A DNA stretch of 64,000 nt, taken from assembly GCA_028819495.1 (NCBI GenBank), contig JAPPLI010000191.1, forward strand, positions 41,316 to 105,315, given 5' to 3'. This DNA is from Gammaproteobacteria bacterium (GTDB taxonomy: Bacteria; Pseudomonadota; Gammaproteobacteria; Eutrophobiales; Eutrophobiaceae). Below are positions 8,086 to 15,967 of this stretch, in pieces. Each line of letters starts with the position of its first letter. Position 1 is the first letter of the stretch. The position numbers and the translations under genes were made by a program. Below the pieces are notes generated by a model, which ran no database searches, had not been told where the DNA came from, and saw nothing but the letters and a program-made list of their open reading frames with translations.

Positions 8086-8766
8086 TCAGCTATGGGCCTG
8101 GTGGTGGAGTATGGCGGAGAACTCTTCTATGAAGGTATCGTAACGGTTTACCAGCCGTTCCACGTCATTGGAAAACCGGTTATAGGCTATCACCGCGGGG
8201 ATTGCGGCAAACAGCCCCATCGCGGTGGCTATCAGGGCCTCCGCAATGCCCGGCGCTACCATGGATATGGAGGCCTGCTGCACGTTCCCCAACGCGCGGA
8301 AGCTGTTCATGATGCCCCAGACCGTACCGAACAGTCCCACGTACGGGCTGGTGGAACCCACAGAGGCGAGGAATGACAGGTGCACCTCCAGTTCTTCAAC
8401 CTCCTTGTTGAGCGCGACGCGCATGGCGCGCTGCGCCCCTTCCATGACGACATCCGGTACTGCGCCCCTGTTGTTCTGCAGGCGCACAAATTCCCTGAAA
8501 CCGGCCTCGAACAACAGTTCCATGCCGCTTGCTTCGGCGCGTCTTTCGTTGATCTGCTGATACAGGGGTGTCAACTCATCCAGCGACCAGAAGTGTTCCT
8601 CGAATGTGTCGGCTGCGCGCTTGGCCCGGTTCAGCCACACGCGTTTTTTGAATATCATCGTCCAGGACATGACGGAGGCGACGACAAGCATAAGCATGAC
8701 CGCCTGTACCGGAAAACTGGCATTGGTGATCAGGTGAAAAAAGGACATGTCAGGAGTCATGGGCAA
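8086..8766 (-). CDS. tolQ: TolQ, MotA/ExbB-type motor subunit
   Basis: TolQ is the multi-spanning inner-membrane stator that, with TolR, uses proton flow to energise TolA. The 226-residue protein has an N-terminal membrane helix (about 17-38), a large cytoplasmic loop, and two C-terminal helices. The second and third helices carry the conserved STSPYVGLFGTVWGIMNSF and IAEALIATAMGLFAAIPAV motifs. ATG at 8764 or at 8758 (MTPD) could be the start. It directly follows ruvB. The acyl-CoA thioesterase gene ybgC, which usually precedes tolQ in this gene order, is absent; a palindromic repeat occupies the gap instead. Confidence 0.95.
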   Translation of the reverse strand: MPMTPDMSFFHLITNASFPVQAVMLMLVVASVMSWTMIFKKRVWLNRAKRAADTFEEHFWSLDELTPLYQQINERRAEASGMELLFEAGFREFVRLQNNRGAVPDVVMEGAQRAMRVALNKEVEELEVHLSFLASVGSTSPYVGLFGTVWGIMNSFRALGNVQQASISMVAPGIAEALIATAMGLFAAIPAVIAYNRFSNDVERLVNRYDTFIEEFSAILHHQAHS

Positions 8767-8794
8767 GGTCCGTACTGTGCGTTCTATGACAGGT

Positions 8795-8836
8795 GGGGTC
8801 AGAGTAAGAAATTCGAAGAATTTTTACTCTGACCCC
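8795..8836. repeat. GGGGTCAGAG palindrome, copy 2 (ruvB-tolQ gap)
   Basis: Arms GGGGTCAGAGTAA and TTACTCTGACCCC (13 bp, perfect) flank an AT-rich centre. Relative to the copy at 5390 it is inverted: its left flank GACAGGTGG is the complement of the CCACCTGTC flank there, and the right flank CCGGCATT complements AATGCCGG of the 30634 copy. It occupies the place where ybgC would normally lie. Confidence 0.85.
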
Positions 8837-8871
8837 GGCATTGGGCATACGTTTCGGTGTGTAGCGCAAGG

Positions 8872-9924
8872 TTATCCGTCCGCGCCGTTTTGATCAAATA
8901 AATCGGCTTCCACCACCCGGCTTTTCGGCACGGGCAGGCCGAAGTGGGTCCAGGCATGCCTGGTCGCCATTCGCCCCCTTGAAGTACGCACCATAAAGCC
9001 CTGCTGTATCAGGTAGGGCTCGATAACATCTTCTATCGTATCCTTGACTTCGCCCAGCGCCGCGGCAATGCTGTCAATCCCTACCGGGCCGCCGTCGAAT
9101 TTCTCTATGATGGTAAGCAGCAACTTGCGGTCCATCATGTCAAACCCGGAACCGTCGACGTTGAGCATGTCCAGGGCGCGGGATGCGGTCTCTTCGCTTA
9201 TGCTGCCGTCCTCCTTGACTTCGCTGTAATCGCGCACCCGGCGCAACAGGCGGTTGGCGATGCGCGGGGTGCCGCGGGCGCGGGCCGCAATTTCGCGGGC
9301 GCCTGCGGGCGCAATAGGCACGTCCAGTATGCCCGCCGACCGGATAACGATATCGGCAAGGTCCGCCGCCGAATAAAACTCCAGCCGTTGCACGATGCCG
9401 AAGCGGTCCCGCAGCGGCGACGTCAGCAGTCCCGCCCGGGTCGTGGCGCCGACCAGCGTGAAGTGGGGGACGTCGAGCTTGATGGCCCGCGCCGCCGGCC
9501 CCTCTCCGATCATGATGTCAATCTGGTAATCTTCCATGGCGGGGTAGAGGACCTCTTCCACCACCGGGCTGAGCCGGTGTATCTCGTCGATAAACAATAC
9601 GTCCCTGGGTTCCAGGTTGGTCAACAGCGCCGCCAGGTCGCCGGGCCGTTCCAGCACCGGGCCCGAGGTCTGGCGCAGGTTCACCCCCAGTTCATTGGCG
9701 ATAATATGCGCCAGGGTCGTTTTTCCCAGGCCGGGGGGGCCGAAGATCAGCACGTGGTCCATGGCTTCGGCCCGTTTCCTTGCCGCGCCGATGAAAATCT
9801 CCATCTGTTCCTGTACCACAGGCTGGCCGCGGTAATCGCTGAGCCGACGCGGGCGCAGGGCGCTGGCGGCCGCTTCGTCCTCTTTTGACGCGCGCGCTGA
9901 AATGACCGGGTTGGGTTCGCTCAC
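8872..9924 (-). CDS. ruvB: RuvB, Holliday-junction branch-migration ATPase
   Basis: RuvB is the hexameric AAA+ motor that drives branch migration together with RuvA. The 350-residue protein has Walker [13 protein letters not shown] (about 64-75), Walker [11 protein letters not shown], the sensor-1 stretch GATTRAG, and the arginine-finger element LRDRFGI. A winged-helix DNA-binding domain ends in [13 protein letters not shown]. The length is normal. It follows ruvA by 16 bases in the ruvCAB operon. Confidence 0.97.
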   Translation of the reverse strand: MSEPNPVISARASKEDEAAASALRPRRLSDYRGQPVVQEQMEIFIGAARKRAEAMDHVLIFGPPGLGKTTLAHIIANELGVNLRQTSGPVLERPGDLAALLTNLEPRDVLFIDEIHRLSPVVEEVLYPAMEDYQIDIMIGEGPAARAIKLDVPHFTLVGATTRAGLLTSPLRDRFGIVQRLEFYSAADLADIVIRSAGILDVPIAPAGAREIAARARGTPRIANRLLRRVRDYSEVKEDGSISEETASRALDMLNVDGSGFDMMDRKLLLTIIEKFDGGPVGIDSIAAALGEVKDTIEDVIEPYLIQQGFMVRTSRGRMATRHAWTHFGLPVPKSRVVEADLFDQNGADG

Positions 9925-9940
9925 GCCGGCTCACGCCTCC

Positions 9941-10543
9941 TTACGCCATGGCGGCCTTCAACGCGGCGCGAATCAAGGCCTCGCTGTCCATGTCATCGGC
10001 GGCCACCGCGTGCACCAAGCGGCTGGCCTCCTGGGGCCTGTAGCCCAGGGAAATCATGGCGCTCACCGCGTCGCTGACCGGGTCGGCCGCATGGGAACCA
10101 GTCCCGGCGCCGGCCTTGTCCGGCGGCGCGGCGGCGCCCCAACCCTCCAGGCGGTCGCGCATTTCCACGATGAGCCGTTGCGCCGTCTTCTTGCCCACGC
10201 CCGGCAGGCGCTGGAGCCGGGTGTCATCACCTGTTTCGATACACTGTCCGAATTCCGCCGCATTGATCCCCGATAGTATCGCCAGCGCCATTTTGGCGCC
10301 GATGCCGTTGACCTTGATCAACGCGCGGAACAGGTTGCGCTCGTCCTCACCGCCGAAACCATACAGCGTGTGGGAATCCTCCCGTACCGACAGGTGGGTC
10401 AGGAGTTCAGCCTCCTCCCCCGCGTCCGGCAGCTGGTAGAAGGTGTTCATGGACGCCTCCAGCTCGTAGCCGACGCCGTTAACGTCCAGGAGCAAACCCG
10501 GCGGTTGTTTTTTCACTATCCGGCCGCGCAGGAAACCGATCAC
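9941..10543 (-). CDS. ruvA: RuvA, Holliday-junction recognition subunit
   Basis: RuvA is a tetrameric DNA-binding protein that targets RuvB to four-way junctions. I place the start at GTG 10541-10543, giving VIGFLRGRIVKK, the normal family N-terminus (200 residues). A longer upstream frame exists but lies wholly inside ruvC. The GTG overlaps the ruvC TGA by 3 bases (GTGA), implying translational coupling. Visible parts are the N-terminal OB domain, two helix-hairpin-helix segments (IKVNGIGAKMALAILS and LQRLPGVGKKTAQRLI) and the C-terminal RuvB-binding domain (ISLGYRPQEASRLV), after a Pro/Ala/Gly linker. Confidence 0.96.
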   Translation of the reverse strand: MIGFLRGRIVKKQPPGLLLDVNGVGYELEASMNTFYQLPDAGEEAELLTHLSVREDSHTLYGFGGEDERNLFRALIKVNGIGAKMALAILSGINAAEFGQCIETGDDTRLQRLPGVGKKTAQRLIVEMRDRLEGWGAAAPPDKAGAGTGSHAADPVSDAVSAMISLGYRPQEASRLVHAVAADDMDSEALIRAALKAAMA

Positions 10544-11064
10544 CGGGCCTGTCCCCGCTGCTTTGTTGACAACTCCCTGAGACGCATTATGTTCTCCCGG
10601 GAATGCCCGTGGCACAGGGCGACCGCAAGCGCGTCCGCGGCGTCCGCCTGGGGAATGCCCTCCAGGCACAACAGCACCTTCACCATGTACTGCACCTGGG
10701 CCTTCTCGGCATGGCCTTTGCCTACGGTGGCCTGTTTCACCTGGTTTGCCGTGTATTCAAACACCGGCAGGTCGCGTTCTGCGCAAACGGTAATGGCGGC
10801 GCCCCGTGACTGCCCCAGCTTCAACGCGGAATCGGCATTGCGATACATGAAGACTTTTTCCACGGCGCATTCGTCCGGCGTAAATTCATTGATTACGGCG
10901 CCGATGCCCCGGAAGATCTGGCGCAGCCTGTCGGACAACTCCCCGGCCTGTGTAGTTACCTGGCCGTGGGTGACATGCACGGCCCGGTTGCCGTCCATAT
11001 CGATCAAGCCGTACCCCGTATGCAAGGAGCCGGGGTCGATGCCGAGAATCCTGAGTTTATGCAC
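10540..11064 (-). CDS. ruvC: RuvC, Holliday-junction resolvase
   Basis: RuvC is the RNase H-fold endonuclease that cuts Holliday junctions. It has 174 residues and begins with ILGIDPGSLHTGYGLID, where Asp10 is the first catalytic acid. The second is the Glu in CAVEKVF, and the C-terminal acids are in QADAADALAVALCH. It is the first gene of ruvCAB and overlaps ruvA by 4 bases. A repeat-containing gap of 160 bases separates it from yebC upstream. Confidence 0.96.
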   Translation of the reverse strand: MHKLRILGIDPGSLHTGYGLIDMDGNRAVHVTHGQVTTQAGELSDRLRQIFRGIGAVINEFTPDECAVEKVFMYRNADSALKLGQSRGAAITVCAERDLPVFEYTANQVKQATVGKGHAEKAQVQYMVKVLLCLEGIPQADAADALAVALCHGHSRENIMRLRELSTKQRGQAR

Positions 11065-11171
11065 TCATCCGCCTCTCTCTATTGTTCATTCCCCGCTCGT
11101 CATTCTGCAGCCTGCCCTTGGTGAATGCCAAGGAAGGCAGGAATCAGGCAACCCCCAAAGGACAACCCCGT

Positions 11172-11196
11172 CATTCCCGCGAAGGCGGGAATCCAG
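11172..11196. repeat. ATTCCCGC..GCGGGAAT palindrome (yebC-ruvC gap)
   Basis: The short dyad ATTCCCGC (11173-11180) and GCGGGAAT (11185-11192) is flanked by the widespread CATTCCCGCG...GCGGGAATCCAG context. This resembles the dRS3-type repeats of Neisseria and other proteobacteria. Two further copies, in inverted orientation to each other, lie at 19106-19200. Confidence 0.7.
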
Positions 11197-11224
11197 CAGA
11201 TAACCGCGCGCAAGCGCACTTTTT

Positions 11225-11971
11225 TCAGTCAATCTGCGCCAGAATTCCATCAGGGATTTCCGCATTGGAATACACTTTCTGTACGTCGTTCAGGTCTTCC
11301 AGGGTGTCCAGCAGGCGAATCATGGTCTGCGCGCCGTTCAGGTCCAGCGTCTGGCCGGTTGCCGCGCGCATCGTGATCTCTGCGGCAGCGGGCGGGTGGC
11401 CGGTCTCAACCAGGCTGTCCCTGACTTCGAGAAAGTCATCCGGCGTCGTCAATACGTCAACGGAACCGTCATCATTGCCGGCAACATCGTCCGCGCCCGC
11501 TTCCAGCGCCGCTTCCAGTAATTCGTCCTCATCGGTCCCGGGCGGATAGGAAAGCAGTCCCACCTTGGAAAACAGGTAAGCGACCGAGCCATCGGTTCCC
11601 AGGTTGCCGCCGCACTTGGTGAAGGCATGGCGCACTTCGGCGACGGTGCGGTTGCGGTTGTCGGTCATGCAGTCGACCATCACGGCTACGCCGCCCGGCC
11701 CATAACCTTCGTAACGAACTTCTTCCAGGCTTTCGCCCTCTCCGCCGCCCGCTCCCCGTTTCACCGCCCGCTCGATGGTGTCCTTGGGCATATTTCCGGC
11801 CAAGGCGTTGTCGATGGCGGCGCGCAGCCTCGGGTTCCCGCCCGGGTCGGGGCCGCCCAGCCGGGCGGATACCGTGACTTCGCGGATCAGCCTGCTGAAC
11901 AATTTACCCCGCTTGGCGTCTTGGCGGCCCTTGCGATGCTGGATGTTCGCCCACTTGCTGTGTCCTGCCAT
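11225..11971 (-). CDS. yebC: YebC/PmpR-family protein
   Basis: This 248-residue protein belongs to the YebC family, known as DNA-binding regulators (PmpR) and, for some members, as factors easing ribosome stalling at proline-rich sequences. The signature N-terminus MAGHSKWANIQHRKGRQDAKRG is complete. The central GYGPGGVAVMVDCMTDNRNR motif and a C-terminal DLNDVQKVYSNAEIPD segment are present. It lies upstream of ruvCAB, its usual location. In relatives aspS tends to be close by; here 7 kb of other genes intervene. Confidence 0.94.
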   Translation of the reverse strand: MAGHSKWANIQHRKGRQDAKRGKLFSRLIREVTVSARLGGPDPGGNPRLRAAIDNALAGNMPKDTIERAVKRGAGGGEGESLEEVRYEGYGPGGVAVMVDCMTDNRNRTVAEVRHAFTKCGGNLGTDGSVAYLFSKVGLLSYPPGTDEDELLEAALEAGADDVAGNDDGSVDVLTTPDDFLEVRDSLVETGHPPAAAEITMRAATGQTLDLNGAQTMIRLLDTLEDLNDVQKVYSNAEIPDGILAQID

Positions 11972-12055
11972 GCCTGAATTTTACCACTTGCCGGAAAGAC
12001 AACAAGGCTTATCCGCTCCGGATGCCGAAAAATGGTTTGCACGGGTGAAAAGCCA

Positions 12056-12083
12056 TTGACTTTTTTACGGCGTCAGCTAACAT
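12056..12083 (+). promoter_or_regulatory. Possible sigma-70 promoter
   Basis: TTGACT (12056-12061), a 16-base spacer and TAACAT (12078-12083) give a fair match to a housekeeping promoter. It would drive the small membrane protein at 12222 with a leader of about 130 bases. Confidence 0.35.
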
Positions 12084-12221
12084 ATCAAATGCCCGTCAGG
12101 AAACAGTGTTTCTCCATGAGCAAAGGGCAGGGTTGGCCGGTCATTCAACCCGGATGACCGGCGGATATTAATGAGTAATTCCTGAAATGAATCGATAAGG
12201 AGACAGAACGCGAGTACGATA

Positions 12222-12449
12222 ATGATTGCCGAAATCTATGAGGCCCTGGTAGAAGCAGGAGCGTCCGAAGAAAAAGCGAAAGCTGCGGCCGGGGCAGTGC
12301 CTGTGGGAGAAAGCCTGGCCACGAAAGCCGATATTCAGGCTGCGAAAGATGATATTCAAGAGTTATGGTCTGAAATACGGGTTTTGAAATTCGCCGTGTT
12401 TACTCTCTATCCCTTTGTTATTGCCATAACTTATCGAATTTTTTCCTGA
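12222..12449 (+). CDS. Small coiled-coil membrane protein A
   Basis: This 75-residue protein has three parts: a helical head IYEALVEAGASEEKAKAAAG, a charged heptad-like middle (DIQAAKDDIQELWSEIRVLK, about 37-56), and one C-terminal membrane helix (FAVFTLYPFVIAITY). The head and layout match the 60-residue protein encoded at 13664, so the two are related. Similar small proteins (coiled coil plus tail anchor, DUF1640/CCDC90-like in appearance) occur in many proteobacteria without a known role. It converges on nadA, whose stop lies 11 bases away, and an 8-bp inverted repeat spans both gene ends. AAGGAG (12197-12202) is rather far upstream for a ribosome site. Confidence 0.6.
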   Translation: MIAEIYEALVEAGASEEKAKAAAGAVPVGESLATKADIQAAKDDIQELWSEIRVLKFAVFTLYPFVIAITYRIFS

Positions 12450-12465
12450 CCCGCACAGGGTCAGG
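12445..12465. terminator. Inverted repeat at convergent gene ends
   Basis: CCTGACCC (12445-12452) and GGGTCAGG (12458-12465) form an 8-bp stem with a 5-base loop, overlapping the stop codons of the small gene and of nadA. A T-run lies only 5' of the stem on the plus strand, so it is not a canonical intrinsic terminator in either direction. Confidence 0.35.
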
Positions 12466-13534
12466 CGTCACTGTTTCCGTAAATGACCTGTTTGCGTTGC
12501 GCGGCAAAATTCAGCAGGCGCTCGATGGGTATGCGGGCGCGTTCGATGATGTCCTCATCGACAAAAATCTCGTTGGCGCCTGATCTGATTGTTTCCTGCA
12601 GTTTTGTGAGGCTGTTCATGGCCATCCACGGACAGTGGGCGCAACTCTTGCAGGTTGCTCCCCGGCCGGCCGTGGGCGCCTCCATAAAGGTCTTGTCCGG
12701 GGCCGCCTGCTGCATCTTGTAGAAGATGCCCCGGTCGGTTGCAACGATGAACATGTCCGAGTCCAGTTCCGTTGCCGCCTTGATGATGCCCGTGGTGGAA
12801 CCGACCACGTCGGCCTGGGCAATGACCGGCGCCGGGGACTCCGGGTGCACCAGCACCGTGGCGCGGGGGTGTTTCTTCCTTAATTCCGCCAGTTCCCTGC
12901 CCTTGAACTCCTCATGGACGATACAACTGCCCTGCCACAACACCATGTCGGCGCCGGACTGCGCCTGTACGTACTCTCCCAGGTATTTGTCCGGCGCCCA
13001 GATGATCTTTTCCCCTTTTTCCGCCAGGCGCCGGACCACGTCCACCGCGCTGCCGGAGGTGACCATCCAGTCGGCGCGCGCCTTCACCGCGGCGCTGGTG
13101 TTGGCGTACACCACCACGGTGCGGTCCGGGTGGCTGTTGCAGAACGCGTTGAACTCGTCGATGGGACAACCGATGTCCAGGGAACAGTCCGCGTGCAGGT
13201 CCGGCATCAGGACCCGTTTTTCCGGGTTCAGGATCTTCGCGGTTTCGCCCATGAAACGCACCCCGCAAACGATCAGGGTCGAGGCGTCGGATTCATGGCC
13301 GAAGCGGGCCATATCGAGGGAATCGGAAACGTGCCCCCCGGTCTCATCAGCCAGCAACTGCAAATCCGGATCGGTGTAGTAATGCGCCACCAGCGCCGCG
13401 TCCTGTTCCCGCAACAGGCGCTTAATCCGGCGGATACATTCGTCCCTCTCCTCGCCGGGGAGTTGTTCGACTACCGTCTCAGGCACCTGCTCCGGGAGCA
13501 GCCTGAAATCCGGGGGTGTAATGGCATTGTGCAT
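12461..13534 (-). CDS. nadA: NadA, quinolinate synthase
   Basis: NadA condenses iminoaspartate (from NadB) with dihydroxyacetone phosphate to make quinolinate, the NAD precursor, using a [4Fe-4S] cluster. I place the start at ATG 13532-13534 (357 residues, [10 protein letters not shown]); the frame extends 10 codons further upstream. The substrate motif [10 protein letters not shown] and the three cluster-ligand regions are present: Cys90 in [12 protein letters not shown], the Cys in GSCIVHEEF, and the Cys region [13 protein letters not shown]. Neither nadB nor nadC is nearby. It is flanked by two related small membrane-protein genes on the other strand. Confidence 0.95.
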   Translation of the reverse strand: MHNAITPPDFRLLPEQVPETVVEQLPGEERDECIRRIKRLLREQDAALVAHYYTDPDLQLLADETGGHVSDSLDMARFGHESDASTLIVCGVRFMGETAKILNPEKRVLMPDLHADCSLDIGCPIDEFNAFCNSHPDRTVVVYANTSAAVKARADWMVTSGSAVDVVRRLAEKGEKIIWAPDKYLGEYVQAQSGADMVLWQGSCIVHEEFKGRELAELRKKHPRATVLVHPESPAPVIAQADVVGSTTGIIKAATELDSDMFIVATDRGIFYKMQQAAPDKTFMEAPTAGRGATCKSCAHCPWMAMNSLTKLQETIRSGANEIFVDEDIIERARIPIERLLNFAAQRKQVIYGNSDA

Positions 13535-13651
13535 TGTGCGACCTGGTCCGGTAATCATAACCAACGCAATCGTAGTGCATCAATTGCCCTGAATCAAGGA
13601 ATTGGGGCCAGGGTATTTGAAAATGGGTGGTGAACAGCCCGCTCACCGTGC

Positions 13652-13657
13652 TATACT
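13652..13657 (+). promoter_or_regulatory. Extended -10 element immediately upstream of small protein B
   Basis: GTGCTATACT contains an extended -10 (TGC plus TATACT, 13652-13657). The ATG lies only 6 bases after it, so transcription would start at or next to the start codon, giving a leaderless mRNA. No Shine-Dalgarno sequence is present. Confidence 0.4.
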
Positions 13658-13663
13658 GGCGCC

Positions 13664-13846
13664 ATGAGTACCTACCTCTACAAAGCGCTGATAGAAGCAA
13701 ACGCGTCTGATACTGCCGCCACCGAAGCGGCTCGGGAAATCGATAGCTACAAACAGGACGTCGTGGCCCTGAAAACGAAAGTCGATATCCTGCTGGTTGG
13801 CGTCGGCATCCTGATCGCCCTGGGCGTGATCGACAAGTTCCTGTGA
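13664..13846 (+). CDS. Small coiled-coil membrane protein B
   Basis: This 60-residue protein starts STYLYKALIEANASDTAATE, similar to the head of protein A (12222). A short polar helix (SYKQDVVALKTKVD) and a C-terminal membrane helix (ILLVGVGILIALGVI) follow. The pair Y-x-AL-x-EA-x-AS-x3-A-x2-AA is shared. It diverges from nadA and converges on the S9 peptidase gene, with 8 bases between the stops. Function unknown; a tail-anchored oligomeric membrane protein is the simplest reading. Confidence 0.6.
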   Translation: MSTYLYKALIEANASDTAATEAAREIDSYKQDVVALKTKVDILLVGVGILIALGVIDKFL

Positions 13847-13854
13847 CACGGGCC

Positions 13855-15879
13855 TTACTGCATCCCGCAGTCATTGGCCAGGAAATCCAGTAGCGTCGTG
13901 TAAAAATCCAGGTAGTGCCGGTAGCCCAGCGTATCGACGGTATGCGCGGCATCCACCAGTTTCAGGTACTTGTAGGGCTTGCCGCGTTTCTCCAGTTCCC
14001 GGGCAAACAGGTCGCTGTGCTTGATGGGGACGATCAGGTCGCGATCGCCGTGCACCAGCAGCACGGGCACGTTGACCGCGTCCATGTTCTTGAGGGGAGA
14101 CAGCCCGCCGCGCCACTTCTGGATCACGTCCCGGAACCGGTAATGCCATGTATCCTTCTCAATCAACTCCATGCTGCTCACCCCCGCGCCCGGGATCGAG
14201 CAGCGGTAGATATTGGGACTGCGCATGGAACCCACCATCGCCGAGTAGCCGCCGTAGCTCCAGCCGAAGATGGCCATCCTGTCCGGGTCGGCGATGCCCT
14301 GTTCCACCAGGTAGCGCATGCCGTCGTCCACGTCGTCCTGCATCCTGTAGCCCCACTGTTTATTGCCGGCGCTGTAATAGTCAAAGCCGAAGCCCGTGGA
14401 GCCGCGGAAGTTGGGCTGCAGCACGGCGTAACCCCGGGTCGCCAGCAGTTGCGGCCACTCGTCCCAGAAGGACGAGTTCCAGAACAGCGAATCGCGGCTG
14501 CGCGGCCCGCCGTGGGGATGGGCGACGGCCGGGTACGGCGGTTCACCGGTTGTGGGCAGGGTTAGCACTGCATTGATTCTCATGCCGTCCCGGGCCTCGT
14601 ACCAGATGGACGTGCGTTCGCCCAGTTGGTCCGGCTGGATTGCAGACGCTCTGCCCAGGAGCTGGATACGGGATTTGTCCTGCAGCAGGTAGTAACGGCC
14701 CGGCTCCTTCGGCCCCATGGAACGGACGATGATGTACTTGTCCTGCGCCGCGCGGTCATGGATCCTGTTGAAGTTGCCCGGTGGCAGGACCGCGTCGATG
14801 GACTGTTGCAGGGCTGCGGCAGTCTCGTCGATATAATGAATGGTGTAGGAGTCGCCCACGTACGAGAATCCCACCAGTTGCGGGTCCTCATCACCGTCCA
14901 CGCACGCCTGCGAGATACAGGCCCGGACAATGTCCCTGGCATCATAGCGGTTGATCGCGAACAACAGGTCGGGTTCGGCCTGCGGGCGTTCCATATCGAA
15001 CAGGTAGATGCCTTCCGTGTCGCGATCTTTTGCCCACAACACATATGCCTGGTTGTAGTCCGGTGGTTCGAAGCCCAGGATTTCCACGTAACGGTCCTCG
15101 TCCACGTCCCAGGTCAGCCAGTCGCTCCAGTCACTCCAGTCGCCGTCTGTTCCGGTCCGGAATTGCATGGTAATGGTGTTGTCGTGACGGTTGGCGCGGC
15201 TGCGCACACGGGCGTTGCCGTCCTTGTCGAACTCGTAGCCGAAGTAATCTGCGGAGAACTTGAAGACCGGCCGGGGTTGTCCGTTGTTGACGTTCACCTT
15301 GAACACCTCGGTGCCGTTTTCCTCGGCATTGAACCACTCTATCAGCACCCAGTCATCCTCGGTGGGCAGACGCGAGACCACCCTGGGGCTGAACAGACGT
15401 TGCACATAGGTCTCAAATGCGAAGCGGGTGATATTGGATTTGCTCGGCAATTCCACCCAGCGCCCGCCGTCGATGCCTACGGACAGCAGTTTCCAGGCAT
15501 AGGTCTTGACCTTGCCGGCCGCGCCGATGCCGGCCCGGTTGTAACCGACACGCCGTCCCGGCACCTCCACCGGCTGGCGCGTGCGGATCAGCAGGCGTTC
15601 GTCATTGGCCCAGTTCACCCCGACGATGTCCATGTGTTCCGCGCCCAGTGTGTACGGGTCCTTATCCAAGCGCGCGGTCTCATAGATGTCCACCACGTAA
15701 TTCTGTCCGGGCCCGGGCAGGCGCATGATCGCCAGGTGCTCGCCGGAAGGGGACAGGTCAACGTCGCGCACCAGGGGCCGCATGGCGAACTCTTCCAGGG
15801 TCGGCGGCTCGAGCGCGGCGCCGGCAGGAGTAAACAGTAACAGGGCCAGCACAACGGAGGAGGCAATCCCGCGCATCAT
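13855..15879 (-). CDS. S9-family prolyl-oligopeptidase-like serine peptidase (secreted)
   Basis: This 674-residue protein starts at MMRGIASSVVLALLLFTPAG (ATG 15877-15879), a clear signal peptide. The frame reaches 16020, but that extension overlaps the neighbouring receptor gene and a palindrome. The N-terminal half looks like a beta-propeller (LSPSGEHLAIMRLPG start). The C-terminal alpha/beta-hydrolase domain holds the catalytic triad: Ser541 in GWSYGGYSA, an Asp in HGDRDLIVP (about 614), and His646 in DAAHTVD. It probably trims small peptides in the periplasm. It lies directly downstream of a TonB-dependent receptor on the same strand, suggesting joint peptide uptake and hydrolysis. A short WSDWSDW repeat occurs near the middle. 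Confidence 0.88.
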   Translation of the reverse strand: MMRGIASSVVLALLLFTPAGAALEPPTLEEFAMRPLVRDVDLSPSGEHLAIMRLPGPGQNYVVDIYETARLDKDPYTLGAEHMDIVGVNWANDERLLIRTRQPVEVPGRRVGYNRAGIGAAGKVKTYAWKLLSVGIDGGRWVELPSKSNITRFAFETYVQRLFSPRVVSRLPTEDDWVLIEWFNAEENGTEVFKVNVNNGQPRPVFKFSADYFGYEFDKDGNARVRSRANRHDNTITMQFRTGTDGDWSDWSDWLTWDVDEDRYVEILGFEPPDYNQAYVLWAKDRDTEGIYLFDMERPQAEPDLLFAINRYDARDIVRACISQACVDGDEDPQLVGFSYVGDSYTIHYIDETAAALQQSIDAVLPPGNFNRIHDRAAQDKYIIVRSMGPKEPGRYYLLQDKSRIQLLGRASAIQPDQLGERTSIWYEARDGMRINAVLTLPTTGEPPYPAVAHPHGGPRSRDSLFWNSSFWDEWPQLLATRGYAVLQPNFRGSTGFGFDYYSAGNKQWGYRMQDDVDDGMRYLVEQGIADPDRMAIFGWSYGGYSAMVGSMRSPNIYRCSIPGAGVSSMELIEKDTWHYRFRDVIQKWRGGLSPLKNMDAVNVPVLLVHGDRDLIVPIKHSDLFARELEKRGKPYKYLKLVDAAHTVDTLGYRHYLDFYTTLLDFLANDCGMQ

Positions 15880-15930
15880 CACGCCTGACAACCGTAAGCC
15901 TACATCTTCAGAATAGCGATGGGGGTGAGA

Positions 15931-15955
15931 GGGGACAGATTTCAAATCTGTCCCC
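15931..15955. repeat. GGGGACAGATTT palindrome
   Basis: Perfect 12-bp arms GGGGACAGATTT and AAATCTGTCCCC surround a single C. It sits between the TonB receptor gene and the S9 peptidase gene. It is related in style to the GGGACGGAATT palindrome at 63868 but distinct from the GGGGTCAGAG family. Confidence 0.85.
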
Positions 15956-15967
15956 GACGCACCGGGA

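Noticed and set aside
7039..8132. Long plus-strand frames opposite tolA (up to 351 codons)
   Set aside because: They are shadows of the Lys/Glu-rich tolA helix, whose AAG/GAG codons read as Phe/Leu/Ser on the other strand; no start context or family match.
5390..8836. CRISPR array
   Set aside because: The repeated elements are palindromes spread kilobases apart with no regular spacing or spacers; no cas genes are present.
13643..13849. Minus-strand frame opposite small protein B
   Set aside because: The plus-strand frame has a promoter and a sequence relative at 12222; the antisense frame has neither.
14626..15840. 404-codon plus-strand frame opposite the S9 peptidase
   Set aside because: Antisense to a gene with clear catalytic motifs; the translation shows no domain and merely reflects GC-rich third positions.
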